From: Rhodospirillaceae bacterium
GTDB taxonomy: Bacteria; Pseudomonadota; Alphaproteobacteria; UBA8366; Aestuariispiraceae
Length of the DNA: 64,000 nt
Assembly (NCBI GenBank): GCA_002709955.1
Contig: PAQY01000012.1
Span: 145,756-209,755, forward strand
Reading direction: 5' to 3'
A model generated the notes under the pieces. It was given only the letters and a program-made list of their open reading frames with translations. It made no database searches and had not been told where the DNA came from. Both the position numbers and the translations under genes were made by a program. Below are positions 1 to 8,667 of this stretch, in pieces. Each line of letters begins with the position of its first letter. Position 1 is the first letter of the stretch.

Positions 1-21
1 CTGTCTGCCTACCGCCCTGAA

Positions 22-40
22 CCCCGGATCAAGTCCGGGG
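22..40. repeat. REP-like palindrome, copy 1
   Basis: CCCCGGA, a TCAAG loop, then TCCGGGG form a perfect stem-loop, followed by TGACAG. The same 19 bases occur in inverse orientation at 62435-62453. This type of palindrome is a familiar dispersed intergenic repeat of alphaproteobacteria. It could also act as a 3' hairpin of an upstream transcript outside the window. Confidence 0.8.
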
Positions 41-70
41 TGACAGTCCTGAATACTCAATAAGGTGAAA

Positions 71-160
71 ACGCAGAGGGCGCTGAGCGACGCAGAGGGC
101 GCGAAGACAGCACCACGCTCTTAGCGTCCTCCGCGCCTTCTCCGCGCCCTTCGCGGTAAT
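71..160. repeat. Low-complexity dispersed repeat block
   Basis: The 12-mer CGCAGAGGGCGC occurs twice (72-83 and 91-102). Downstream the complementary-style unit TCCGCGCC occurs twice (130-137 and 141-148), so the block is a loose inverted arrangement of GCAGAGGGCGC-like units. Its composition resembles dispersed CGCAGAG/CGCGAAG repeats found between genes in various proteobacteria. No coding signal is evident. Confidence 0.5.
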
Positions 161-304
161 TCTTCAAAAGACCCTCGTCTTACCCACGCAGGCGGGTATT
201 CGGGGTCAAGTGCCGGTAAATTCCGCGGATCCCTGTGTTTTGCTGTAGCGGATGTCTTGATCGACGGGGCGATGCGCCGCACGATGCGGGGACGGAGGAT
301 GATC

Positions 305-1489
305 ATGACAAAAATTGATGTTGATGGATTGCGGGCAGACACGCCGGGCTGTGGCGGGGGAATGGCGCATTTGAACAATGCTGGGGCTGGCCTGATGCCG
401 CGCCCGGTGCTGGAAGAATTGACCGGCCATCTGGTGCGGGAAGCAACCGTCGGCGGCTATGAGGCTGCCGCCCTGGTCGCACCGAAGATGGAGGCCATGT
501 ATCACAGCGCGGCGCGGCTGATTGGCGGCAAGGCCAGTGAAATCGCCTATCTGGAGAATGCGACGCGGGCCTGGGACGCGGTGTTCTATGCTTTTGACTG
601 GCAGCCTGGCGACCGTGTTGTGACCGGGTCCAGTGAGTATAATTCCAACATGATCGCCTTTCGCCATGCCCAGGATCGCTATGGCATTGAACTGGTGCTG
701 GCCCCGGATGCGGATGATGGCACCGTTGATCCAGACGGGCTGGAAGCGCTGTTGGATGATCGGGTGCGGCTGATCTGTATCTCCCACATGCCAACCAATG
801 ACGGTCTGATTAATCCGGTTGCACAGATTGGCGCGATTGCTAAGCGCCATGATATTCCCTTTCTGCTGGATGCCTGTCAGTCGGTCGGCCATATGCCGGT
901 CGATGTCAGCCAGATCCAGTGCACCATGCTGTCTGCTACGGGGCGGAAATACCTGCGCGGGCCGCGCGGAACAGGGTTTTTATGGGTTCGAGAAGACTGG
1001 ATCTCGCGCCTAAACCCGCCCTTTCTGGACAATCGCGCCGCCAAATGGACCGGAGTAGACCGCTATGAAGTGGCGGACACTGCACGGCGGTTCGAAAACT
1101 GGGAAAGTTACATTGCGGGGCGCCTGGGCCTTGGGGTTGCCCTGGATTATGCACACAGCATCGGGATGGCGGCGATCTGGGACCGCATTCAGGCCCTTTC
1201 TGCGCGATTGCGCGATGGGCTGTCGGAGTGTCCCGGCGTCACCCTGCACGATCGCGGCACCGCCAAAAGCGGGATCGTGACCTTCACCAAGGCCGGGCTG
1301 ACCTCGGCAGAGGTTTCAACCCATCTGCGCCTGCAGCATCGGATCAACACCTCGGTCTCAGATGTGCAATTGACCAGGGCCTCCCTGATCGCCAGCGGGG
1401 TCCCCAATATGGTTCGGGCATCGCCCCATGTTTATAATACAGAGGCAGAGGTCGATGCCCTGATCGCGGCGGTCAGTGCTTTGCGATGA
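305..1489 (+). CDS. Class V aminotransferase-fold PLP enzyme
   Basis: A 394-residue PLP-dependent enzyme of fold type I, class V (the cysteine desulfurase / isopenicillin N epimerase / kynureninase group). Visible features are an N-terminal HLNNAGAG substrate loop near residues 22-29, the PLP-nitrogen Asp in LLDACQSVG (D189), and the Schiff-base lysine in SATGRKYLRGPRGTG (K215). I chose ATG 305 because GGAGG lies 6 nt upstream; the ATG at 299 touches the ribosome binding site. It converges on the creatinase gene with a 17-bp overlap of the 3' ends. Substrate cannot be told from sequence; the neighbouring creatine/amine genes suggest an amino-compound role, which is inference. Confidence 0.85.
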   Translation: MTKIDVDGLRADTPGCGGGMAHLNNAGAGLMPRPVLEELTGHLVREATVGGYEAAALVAPKMEAMYHSAARLIGGKASEIAYLENATRAWDAVFYAFDWQPGDRVVTGSSEYNSNMIAFRHAQDRYGIELVLAPDADDGTVDPDGLEALLDDRVRLICISHMPTNDGLINPVAQIGAIAKRHDIPFLLDACQSVGHMPVDVSQIQCTMLSATGRKYLRGPRGTGFLWVREDWISRLNPPFLDNRAAKWTGVDRYEVADTARRFENWESYIAGRLGLGVALDYAHSIGMAAIWDRIQALSARLRDGLSECPGVTLHDRGTAKSGIVTFTKAGLTSAEVSTHLRLQHRINTSVSDVQLTRASLIASGVPNMVRASPHVYNTEAEVDALIAAVSALR

Positions 1490-2690
1490 TGTTGTGTTCG
1501 GGACCGAACGGGAAGCCGGTGATATCTTCGGCCCCGGTTTCGGTCACGATCAGAATGTCATGTTCCCGGTATCCCCCGGCACCGGGCAGATGGTCTGGCA
1601 GCATGATCATTGGTTCCATGGAAACCACCATGCCGGGCTGTAGGGTGGTATCAATATCTTCCCGCAGTTCCACACCCGCTTCCCGCCCGTAATAGTGGCT
1701 TAAGACGCCAAAGCTGTGGCCATAGCCAAAGGACCGGTATTGCAGCAGGTCCCAGCCGCGATACATATCGTTTAACTCAATGGCGATATCGCAACAGCGT
1801 GCGCCGGGCTTGATCAGTTCAATGCCCCGGCGGTGAACGGCACAGTTCTTTTCCCACAGGTCCAGTTCCACATCAGTCGCGTGCTCACAGAACAAGGTGC
1901 GTTCCAGGGCTGTGTAATAACCAAAGATCATGGGAAAGCAGTTCAGGGACAGGATATCCCCAGATTCGACAACACGATTGGTGACGGGATTGTGGGCACC
2001 GTCGGTGTTGATGCCCGACTGGAACCAGGTCCAGGCATCCATCAATTCCACATAGGGATAGGATGCGGCGATTTCCCGGATCATCGCATTGGTCGATGCG
2101 ATGGCGATTTCATGTTCCGGTACGCCGGCCTGCACGGCCTCGACCAGCGCCGCGCCCCCCAGATCAGCAACCTGCGCCCCTTTACGGATCAGCACATGTT
2201 CTTCGGCGGATTTGATGGAGCGCATCCACATGGACGGCTGGCCGACATCCACGAATTCGACACCGGGCAGGGCATCTTCCAACTGCTTGCGGGTGTCCAA
2301 GGTGACATTATCGAATTCAATGCCCAGGCGCTTGGTGCCCTTGGTCAGGGATTGGATCGCGTAATAGTAATTGTCCCGCCGCCAGTCGGTATAGGTGATG
2401 TTGTCGCCTGCTGTGCGGCGATAGGGTTGCCCGCCATCGATCCCGGCGGAAATGGACGTGGCCTTTTGGTGGTCGATGACAAAGCCGAACTTGCGCCCGA
2501 AATAGCAATACAGGAACCCGGCATAATAGTTGATGCAGTGATAGGATGTGAACAGACAGGCATCCACATCTTCCTTTGCCATCCAGTCCCGCACAGCATC
2601 CTGGCGTCGCCGCATCTCTTTTTCAGAAAAAGGGGAGTAGGTCTTTTCCCCGTTATGCCAGGTTACAAGGCGCGCCAAGTCATCGGACAT
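1473..2690 (-). CDS. Creatinase (creatine amidinohydrolase)
   Basis: Hydrolyses creatine to sarcosine and urea in the cytoplasm; pita-bread (M24) fold without metal-dependent peptidase activity. The 405-residue protein matches the family length (about 403) and strongly resembles the Pseudomonas putida enzyme as I recall it. Catalytic residues reported there as His232, Glu262 and Glu358 are found at H233 (INTDGAHNPV), E263 (YYTALERTL) and E359 (VSMEPMIML), each offset by one. The ATG at 2690 is preceded by AGGGGA at good spacing; a longer frame opens only with TTG at 2753. It lies downstream of the GMC oxidoreductase and HAD genes on the same strand. No sarcosine dehydrogenase or oxidase of the classical type is adjacent. 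A related M24 enzyme (e.g. ectoine hydrolase) is less likely given the motif match. Confidence 0.92.
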   Translation of the reverse strand: MSDDLARLVTWHNGEKTYSPFSEKEMRRRQDAVRDWMAKEDVDACLFTSYHCINYYAGFLYCYFGRKFGFVIDHQKATSISAGIDGGQPYRRTAGDNITYTDWRRDNYYYAIQSLTKGTKRLGIEFDNVTLDTRKQLEDALPGVEFVDVGQPSMWMRSIKSAEEHVLIRKGAQVADLGGAALVEAVQAGVPEHEIAIASTNAMIREIAASYPYVELMDAWTWFQSGINTDGAHNPVTNRVVESGDILSLNCFPMIFGYYTALERTLFCEHATDVELDLWEKNCAVHRRGIELIKPGARCCDIAIELNDMYRGWDLLQYRSFGYGHSFGVLSHYYGREAGVELREDIDTTLQPGMVVSMEPMIMLPDHLPGAGGYREHDILIVTETGAEDITGFPFGPEHNIIAKH

Positions 2691-2809
2691 AGAATCCCCT
2701 CTTGTGACTTTCAAATTCCATATCTTTGTTTCATGGGAAAGGAGGTCCGCCAAGTGGTTTGTATAAATAAAAAGAACGTATTGCTTGTGTTTGTTTTAAA
2801 AACATCAGA

Positions 2810-4501
2810 CTAGCCCTCGTTTTCAGCGCTTATAAATTCTGCGATCCGTTCCGCAATCATGATGACCGGCATATTCGTGTTCGCACAGGGGATGGAGGGC
2901 ATCAGGGAGGCATCGCATACCCACAGCCCGGAAACACCGTGTACCCGTCCCGTGGGGGAGGTAACGGCGGCACCATCGTCTGGTGACCCCATTCTGCATG
3001 TACCCGATGCATGCCAAGTCCCACCGACATGACGCTGAACAAAGTCAGTCAAGGCATCGTCGTCCTGTAACAAGGTCTGGATGGTCGTCCCTAATGTAAT
3101 GGCAGAGTGCACCAAGGCGTCGCGCAATGGACCGGCAGCGTCCAACAATGCAGACAGGGCCCCTCGCTGTAGTGCATTCCAAAGGCCTGGACTGGCAATT
3201 TTCGCAACGCGCGGGGAATAGCTTGAGGGGAAAACTGTTTCCCGATAGCCATCCATATTGGGATCCAGAAGTGCCTGAGCGCCCCGCCGCAATGCTTGTT
3301 TCAGGCGTTCTAGATCACGCGGATCACTGAGCATTTGAAAATCCACAAAGGGCTCTATATCCGGATCAATTGACGCCAGTTTCAAATGGCCGCGTGAATA
3401 AGACTTGTTTACCCAGAAAAACAGGCTGCCCATGCGATGCCCGACGGAATGCCAGCCAGAGCGCGACAGGATGGAGCCATGCATGTCTCCCACTGGGGTT
3501 CCTGGCAGACCTGAGGAAAACCGCCATATGGATTGTTCATGATGTTCGTTCGGATTGGTTTCGCGCATGTCTCGCGGTAAATAGGTGGCGACTGCGATGG
3601 AGGGATGTTCCATTAAATTGCGCCCAACACCATCCAGATTGACCAGGACAGGAATATTCAGCGCCGACAAATCCGGTGCAGGACCGATACCGGACCGCAT
3701 CAAAAGGGCGGGGGAATGGATCGCCCCGGCAGCAACAATCACATTATGTGCATGAAAAACGTCGGACGTCTGACCATTGATTTGGGCCCCGATTGCGCGA
3801 TTGCCATCAAACAGGATACGGGTGGCTGTACTCTCGGTAATGATCCGCAGATTGGGGCGTTGGCGAACCTGTGTTGTCAGATAGGCCAGGGATGTCGGCT
3901 GTCGCTGCCCGGTATCGCTGATGGCGACGGCACCGCGAAAGGTACCGTCCTGCCAAACATCATTCTGGTCAGCCCGGATAGGAACGCCCTGTTGTTGCAG
4001 CGTTTTCATGACGCGATCAACAAAGGGGGACAGTTGGGCATCCGTGATACGCCGCACGGTCAAGGGACCATCCGCCCCGTGTAATGGGCCGCTAAAATCG
4101 CGGTCTGCCTCAATTTTTCGAAAATAGGGCAGGCAGGCATCCCACGACCAGCCGGTTGCGCCCAAAGCTTCCCATTCATCATAATCTGAAGGTGCGCCAC
4201 GATTGGCCATCATGGCATTAATGGCAGACCCCCCGCCCAGGATCTTTCCCTGTTCATAGCGGCGGGGCGTGCGCTGGGCCGCATTGGCACCCATCAGCGC
4301 GGTCAGGCTGTTCCAGATATTGCGGGTGTCCAGATAGGCGCGTCCTGGATAGCGGCTGCGAATTTCGGGTGGCGTTTCACCCTGACCAATCGAACGGCCC
4401 GCTTCGACAAGGACGACCGTTTGTTTCGGATCTTCGGACAATCTGGCCGCCAGAACGCATCCCGCAGACCCCCCGCCCAAGATCAAATGATCTATGACCA
4501 T
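2810..4501 (-). CDS. GMC-family FAD oxidoreductase (choline dehydrogenase-like)
   Basis: A 563-residue glucose-methanol-choline oxidoreductase, the usual BetA-like length. It starts with the FAD-binding fingerprint GGGSAG near residue 8 and an acidic ribose-binding end in VVLVEAG. The C-terminal GTWHASGTCRMG carries the expected active-site His near residue 497, followed by the family NTNMPVIMIAERIA segment. It likely oxidises a primary alcohol or quaternary-amine alcohol; substrate unknown. It sits 23 bp downstream of the HAD gene and upstream of creatinase on the same strand, so the three probably form one transcript. Terminates with TAG. Confidence 0.88.
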   Translation of the reverse strand: MVIDHLILGGGSAGCVLAARLSEDPKQTVVLVEAGRSIGQGETPPEIRSRYPGRAYLDTRNIWNSLTALMGANAAQRTPRRYEQGKILGGGSAINAMMANRGAPSDYDEWEALGATGWSWDACLPYFRKIEADRDFSGPLHGADGPLTVRRITDAQLSPFVDRVMKTLQQQGVPIRADQNDVWQDGTFRGAVAISDTGQRQPTSLAYLTTQVRQRPNLRIITESTATRILFDGNRAIGAQINGQTSDVFHAHNVIVAAGAIHSPALLMRSGIGPAPDLSALNIPVLVNLDGVGRNLMEHPSIAVATYLPRDMRETNPNEHHEQSIWRFSSGLPGTPVGDMHGSILSRSGWHSVGHRMGSLFFWVNKSYSRGHLKLASIDPDIEPFVDFQMLSDPRDLERLKQALRRGAQALLDPNMDGYRETVFPSSYSPRVAKIASPGLWNALQRGALSALLDAAGPLRDALVHSAITLGTTIQTLLQDDDALTDFVQRHVGGTWHASGTCRMGSPDDGAAVTSPTGRVHGVSGLWVCDASLMPSIPCANTNMPVIMIAERIAEFISAENEG

Positions 4502-4524
4502 GTGCCCCGTTCCTTATCCGTGCG

Positions 4525-5238
4525 TCAGAGGCCCCTTCCCAATTCTGCATCGACCGCATCGGCAAGCTGTTTCAGGGACGTGAAATGCAAATCTGGCTTT
4601 GTGAACGCTTCTGGCGTTGGGGTGCCGCCATAGCCTTCTTGGTCGTGGCGACGCTCAATCCAGCATGTTGTATAGCCAAGCCGCATGGATACCCCGATGT
4701 CATGGTATTGGCTCTGTGCCACATGCAGGATTTCTGACTGTTTGTAGCCAAAGGCTGATTGGCGACCCTTGTTAAAGGCAAAGAATTCCGGGTTGGGCTT
4801 GGTACAGCCGGTATCGTCACAGGTGACGCTGTCATGGAAGGGATTGCCCAGCGTATGGGAATGACCGGAAAAGACGGTGCGGTCACCATTGGTCATCGCG
4901 ACCAGACGGAAATTCTTCCGCAGACGGGCCAGGGCCTCGGCTGAATCGGGAAAAGCCGGCCAATGGAAAACGGCGGCCTGAAAGGCACTGGCCGTCGTGT
5001 CGTCATTCTTGAAGCCCAGCTCATTGGCCACAGCCAGATAAACATCCTTCATGGCATAGGAAGAACGACCATAGAATTGATTGCGGGCGCGAATATAGGG
5101 TTCGAATATTACCTCATCTGAGGATGCGGCTGCTTTTTCTCCCCCCAGAGAGCGGAAGCCGTTCAACACGCCAGCCTCGAAATCAATCAACGTGCCGATA
5201 ACATCAAAGGTCATCACTTTAAAATCGGTAATTTTCAT
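4525..5238 (-). CDS. HAD superfamily hydrolase, haloacid dehalogenase type II-like
   Basis: A 237-residue HAD-fold protein. Motif I is FDVIGTL with nucleophile D12; it has the single-Asp DxxGT form of L-2-haloacid dehalogenases rather than DxDxT of phosphatases. Motif II is in AMTNGD, the motif III lysine in CTKPNPEFF, and a C-terminal segment around QSQYHDIGVSMRLG fits motif IV. The chosen ATG at 5238 follows AAGGA. It is the first gene of the minus-strand HAD-GMC-creatinase run and faces the LysR gene across about 100 bp. The actual substrate may be a haloacid or an unrelated 2-substituted acid. Confidence 0.82.
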   Translation of the reverse strand: MKITDFKVMTFDVIGTLIDFEAGVLNGFRSLGGEKAAASSDEVIFEPYIRARNQFYGRSSYAMKDVYLAVANELGFKNDDTTASAFQAAVFHWPAFPDSAEALARLRKNFRLVAMTNGDRTVFSGHSHTLGNPFHDSVTCDDTGCTKPNPEFFAFNKGRQSAFGYKQSEILHVAQSQYHDIGVSMRLGYTTCWIERRHDQEGYGGTPTPEAFTKPDLHFTSLKQLADAVDAELGRGL

Positions 5239-5325
5239 TGTTTCATTTCCTTGTGGGTCAGATGCGTTGCGCAAAGGTGAGCGCGGAAAGACTGACTGCG
5301 CAATTGAAAAAAAGTTCTGACTGGT

Positions 5326-5340
5326 ATTACATGATGTAAT
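5326..5340. promoter_or_regulatory. Perfect 15-bp palindrome overlapping LysR start (putative operator)
   Basis: ATTACAT-G-ATGTAAT is a perfect inverted repeat with 7-bp arms. It contains a T-N11-A arrangement of the LysR-box kind and lies in the divergent intergenic region between the HAD and LysR genes. Its last two bases are the first two of the regulator's ATG. A self-binding or shared-operator site is inferred, not shown. Confidence 0.6.
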
Positions 5341-6286
5341 GACAACACTGCGACGATCACTGCCTTCAATGAACGGGCTCTTTACTTTTGAGGCTGCGGG
5401 ACGCTGTGGTAACTTCTCAAAAGCGGCGGAGGAGTTGAATGTAACACCCGCCGCGGTCAGTCGGATGATCGCCCGGTTGGAGGATCATTTGGATAGCCCC
5501 CTTTTCCTGCGCCGCCCAGGGGGAGTGGATTTAACGCAATCGGGTCAGATCCTGTTTGATGCCATCGCACGGGGCTTTTCAGGTATCGAAAATGCGCTGC
5601 GGGAAATTGAAGACCGGCGGGGTGGGGTGGAAACCGTCACCCTGTCTGTGTCTACTGCTTTTACCACGCATTGGGTGATGCCGCGGATGGCCCAGTTCAA
5701 GGAGGCCTTTCCAGGGGTTGAGCTGCGTTTCCACCTGATAATGGGACCCATTGCCGGGACCGTGAATGATGTTGACCTTGGAATGCGCTATGCAGATGGC
5801 CCGGATTCCCGGCATGAAGCCGCCTATATCATGCCGGAAATTCTTATCCCGATTTGTACGCCATCTTATTTGGAAAGTCATAGGACCAGCGAGCAGGACA
5901 CCAAGCGGCCCCCAATTTCGACCATCAATCTCAGTGACGCACAACCGGACTGGTCCAGTTTCTTCACCTCGACCACGGATGGGGAGGGCGATCATTCAAT
6001 GGTCTTTTCAGACTATGCCATCGTCGTTCAGGCCGCCCTGCTGGGCCAGGGCGTTGCGTTGGGATGGTTGAATGTTGTGGCCCATTGGCTGCGTACTCAG
6101 GCATTGGTGCCGGAACGCAATCAGGTGCGGGTTACGGACCGGAAATGTCAGATGCTGCGCCTGCGCGATAAGCCCGCACGGCCAATCGTGATGACGGTAC
6201 AGGATTGGATTATCGAAGAGATGCATTCGGATATGCGGGCCGTGGATGCGCTCTATCCCGAACTGGATCTGGCTAATCTGCTTTAA
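5339..6286 (+). CDS. LysR-family transcriptional regulator (GcvA-like)
   Basis: A 315-residue LTTR. The N-terminal helix-turn-helix spans about residues 10-65 (FSKAAEELNVTPAAVSRMIARLE) in the GcvA-type context SLPSMNGLFTFEAAGR, followed by a type 2 periplasmic-binding-like effector domain. Length is typical. No ribosome binding site is visible before ATG 5339, and the palindrome covers the start, so the message may be leaderless or start elsewhere; the N-terminus nevertheless matches the family. It is divergent from the HAD-GMC-creatinase genes and presumably controls them. Its stop overlaps the radC stop on the opposite strand. Confidence 0.88.
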   Translation: MTTLRRSLPSMNGLFTFEAAGRCGNFSKAAEELNVTPAAVSRMIARLEDHLDSPLFLRRPGGVDLTQSGQILFDAIARGFSGIENALREIEDRRGGVETVTLSVSTAFTTHWVMPRMAQFKEAFPGVELRFHLIMGPIAGTVNDVDLGMRYADGPDSRHEAAYIMPEILIPICTPSYLESHRTSEQDTKRPPISTINLSDAQPDWSSFFTSTTDGEGDHSMVFSDYAIVVQAALLGQGVALGWLNVVAHWLRTQALVPERNQVRVTDRKCQMLRLRDKPARPIVMTVQDWIIEEMHSDMRAVDALYPELDLANLL

Positions 6287-6990
6287 ATGTAACCGTCGGT
6301 CTTCAGGCTGCGAAATTCTGATTTGGCAACGATGATGTGGTCGTGCAGGCGAATGTCCACTTTGGATAAGGCATCACGCACGTCGCGTGTCATATCGATG
6401 TCCGCCTTGGACGGGGTGGGATCGCCGGACGGGTGATTGTGCACCATGATCAAGGCGCTGGCCCCCAATTCCAGGGCGCGTTTCACGACCTCGCGGGGGT
6501 ATAGCGGTGTATGGTTCACGGTGCCGCGCTGTTGCACCTCGTCCGCCATCAGGCGGTTGCGATTGTCCAGGAACAACAGGCGGAATTGTTCGATCTTTTC
6601 CCGGCCCATCGCGGCGCGGCAGTAATCCACCACCGCCTGCCAGGAAGAAAGCACATGCGCGCCTTCAATTTCCTGGCGCAACAACCGAATGACGGCCTGT
6701 TGGACGATTTTTAACCCCACGACGGAGGTTTCGCCCAGGCCGGGTTCGGCATTCAATCGCGTCGCATCCGTCGACAAGACACCGCCAAAGCTGCCAAATT
6801 TGGCAATCAGGGACTTTGCCAGGGGCTTAACGTCGCGGCGCGGAATGGTCTGGCATAACAGAAGCTCCAGCAACTCATAGTCTTCCATATGCGCGCCCAT
6901 GTCCTTCAGAAAGCGAGTTCTAAGGCGCTTTCTATGCTCCAGGTGGTGGGGCTTTTCAGGTTTATCCACCCGGGGAGCATCATCGGTCAT
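6283..6990 (-). CDS. radC: RadC-family JAB1/MPN metalloprotein
   Basis: A 235-residue RadC protein: an N-terminal helix-hairpin-helix-like part followed by the JAB domain with the zinc motif HNHPSGDPTPS and a downstream Asp (KADIDMT). The family is widespread; despite the name, a DNA repair role is not established. The ATG at 6990 lacks a strong ribosome binding site. It follows map by 47 bp on the same strand, so it may be the last gene of the dsbA-sfsA-map-radC run. It converges with the LysR gene with a 4-bp overlap. Confidence 0.93.
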   Translation of the reverse strand: MTDDAPRVDKPEKPHHLEHRKRLRTRFLKDMGAHMEDYELLELLLCQTIPRRDVKPLAKSLIAKFGSFGGVLSTDATRLNAEPGLGETSVVGLKIVQQAVIRLLRQEIEGAHVLSSWQAVVDYCRAAMGREKIEQFRLLFLDNRNRLMADEVQQRGTVNHTPLYPREVVKRALELGASALIMVHNHPSGDPTPSKADIDMTRDVRDALSKVDIRLHDHIIVAKSEFRSLKTDGYI

Positions 6991-7037
6991 TGAAGGGGCA
7001 TCCCGCGTTGCGCGTTGGTCCGGTCAGAAGGTCCGTT

Positions 7038-7844
7038 TTACAGGTAAGGGGGCTTGTCCCAGCCTTTCGGGGATTTCGTGAAAATCTCCACGCCCGTTCC
7101 GGTCACGCCAATCGAATGTTCAAACTGGGCCGACAGAGAGCGATCCTTGGTAACCGCCGTCCAGCCATCATCCAATGTCTTCACAGGGTATTTCCCGGCA
7201 TTGATCATCGGTTCGATGGTGAAAAACATGCCCTGACGCAGTTCAATCCCGGTATCGGGTTCCCCATAATGCAGCACGCTGGGGGCATCGTGGAAAATGC
7301 GGCCCAATCCATGACCACAGAAATCCCGCACGACAGAGAACCGCTGACCCTCTGCATAGCGTTGAATGATATGACCAATATCACCTAGGCGCATGCCGGG
7401 CTTTACTGCTTCGATCGCCATCATCATGGATGTATAGGTGACATCAATCAGCTTTGCCGCCTTGACCGGTACCTTGTCGCCGACTGGGAACATGCGGCTG
7501 GTATCGCCATGCCAGCCATCCAGAATGACGGTGACATCGATATTGATGATATCGCCATTCATCAGCTTCTTATTGTCGTCTGGAATGCCATGGCACACGA
7601 CGTGATTGACGCTGGTGCAGATCGATTTTGGAAAACCGCGATAGTTCAGTGGGGCCGGAATGGCCCCATTGTCCGTAATGAATTCATGGCACAGGCGGTC
7701 CAGTTCGCCCGTCGATATGCCGGGCACCACATGGGGGGTGATGAAATCCAGCGTTTCCGCCGCCAGTCGTCCGGCCTGGCGCATCGATTCAAAATCTGCC
7801 GCGTCGTGCAGTTTAATGCGGCCTGCTTCGGTATTGTACAGCAT
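7038..7844 (-). CDS. map: Type I methionine aminopeptidase
   Basis: Removes the N-terminal Met from nascent proteins; cytoplasmic dinuclear metalloenzyme of family M24A. All five metal ligands are visible in order: Asp in INIDVTVILDG, Asp in WHGDTSRMF, His in GHGLGRIFHD, Glu in TIEPMIN and Glu in QFEHSIGVT; the substrate His is in VNHVVCHGIP. I chose the ATG at 7844 (268 residues), which gives MLYNTEAGRIKLH, the expected N-terminus; a longer frame opens only with TTG. It lies 88 bp downstream of sfsA. Confidence 0.95.
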   Translation of the reverse strand: MLYNTEAGRIKLHDAADFESMRQAGRLAAETLDFITPHVVPGISTGELDRLCHEFITDNGAIPAPLNYRGFPKSICTSVNHVVCHGIPDDNKKLMNGDIINIDVTVILDGWHGDTSRMFPVGDKVPVKAAKLIDVTYTSMMMAIEAVKPGMRLGDIGHIIQRYAEGQRFSVVRDFCGHGLGRIFHDAPSVLHYGEPDTGIELRQGMFFTIEPMINAGKYPVKTLDDGWTAVTKDRSLSAQFEHSIGVTGTGVEIFTKSPKGWDKPPYL

Positions 7845-7932
7845 GTCAGTTCCGGTCCGTTGCTTTATTGCGCGCGGAGTCACATGGAAGCAATCCAGAT
7901 CCCGGCGGCGCAAATTGTTAAAACGCGCGGGG

Positions 7933-8667
7933 TCAGACCCGCAGCGGTACAGAAGAATTAAGTTTTATGCCCTCTGGCGTCACGATGCAATCATAGCATA
8001 TCGCTTCAACCCCTGCAGCCCTTGCTTGCGCGAAGGCGGATGCATAGGCGGGATCGATATCCTGGGCCAGACTGAAATGGGTGCAATCGCTGCGTTGAAC
8101 AAGATACAGCATCACGGCGCGCGCGCCTTCTGACACAATATCAGACAGTTCCGCCAAGTGCTTTGCCCCCCGTTCGGTCTTTGCATCCGGGAATTGCGCC
8201 GCTGTTGGGTCGGGTCCGTCGGGGCGGCGCAATGTCACACTTTTGACCTCAACATAACAGGGCGACCGTTCTGCATCTTCCAGCAACAGGTCAATGCGGC
8301 TGTTGCGTCTGCCATAGCGAACTTCGCGGCGCATATCGCTGTAGCCCGATAAGGATTTGATCTGGCCGGTACGGAGGGCGGATTCAACAATACGATTGGC
8401 AAGGTTGGTGTTGATGCCAACGGCTGCTGGACCATCCGGACAAGTCTGTGTGGCAATTTCCCAACGCCAGGCCAGTTTCGCTGTCGGGTTTCGATTTGGG
8501 GATAGCCATACAGAACTGCCGGGATCGGCCAACCCCATCATGGAGCCCGGATTGCCGCAATGGGCAATCCCTTCGCTGCCATCGGGAAAGGCGACATCGG
8601 CCAGAAAACGTTTATAGCGCTTGATCAGGCGGGCCTGGATCAAGGGTTCAGGATAGCGCAGGGTCAT
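7933..8667 (-). CDS. sfsA: SfsA family DNA-binding/nuclease-like protein
   Basis: A 244-residue SfsA protein, usual family length. The N-terminal OB-like part includes RRYKRF-type residues (LIKRYKRFLADV) and HCGNPGSM. The C-terminal part has the restriction-endonuclease-like pattern RIDLLLE...CYVEVKSVTL, i.e. the D...ExK signature, which hints at nuclease ancestry. Reported in E. coli as a sugar fermentation stimulation factor; true role unclear. Its ATG overlaps the stop of the dsbA-like gene by 4 bp (ATGA), so translation is probably coupled. Confidence 0.95.
   Translation of the reverse strand: MTLRYPEPLIQARLIKRYKRFLADVAFPDGSEGIAHCGNPGSMMGLADPGSSVWLSPNRNPTAKLAWRWEIATQTCPDGPAAVGINTNLANRIVESALRTGQIKSLSGYSDMRREVRYGRRNSRIDLLLEDAERSPCYVEVKSVTLRRPDGPDPTAAQFPDAKTERGAKHLAELSDIVSEGARAVMLYLVQRSDCTHFSLAQDIDPAYASAFAQARAAGVEAICYDCIVTPEGIKLNSSVPLRV

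Larger units (their letters stand above)
1..304. other. Intergenic stretch with dispersed repeats
   Basis: No convincing gene is seen before the aminotransferase start at 305. The stretch holds a short palindrome (22-40) and a purine-rich/pyrimidine-rich repeat block (about 71-160), listed separately. The ribosome binding site of the next gene (GGAGG, 294-298) is at its end. A short minus-strand frame here is compositionally unlike a gene. Confidence 0.6.

Noticed and set aside
1473-2690. Reading the creatinase as an Xaa-Pro peptidase or ectoine hydrolase
   Set aside because: The His233/Glu263/Glu359 positions, length and characteristic segments match creatinase, and the metal-ligand set of M24 peptidases is not complete.
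1833-2813. 326-codon plus-strand frame opposite creatinase
   Set aside because: Fully antisense to creatinase, whose catalytic residues are all present; no family resemblance.
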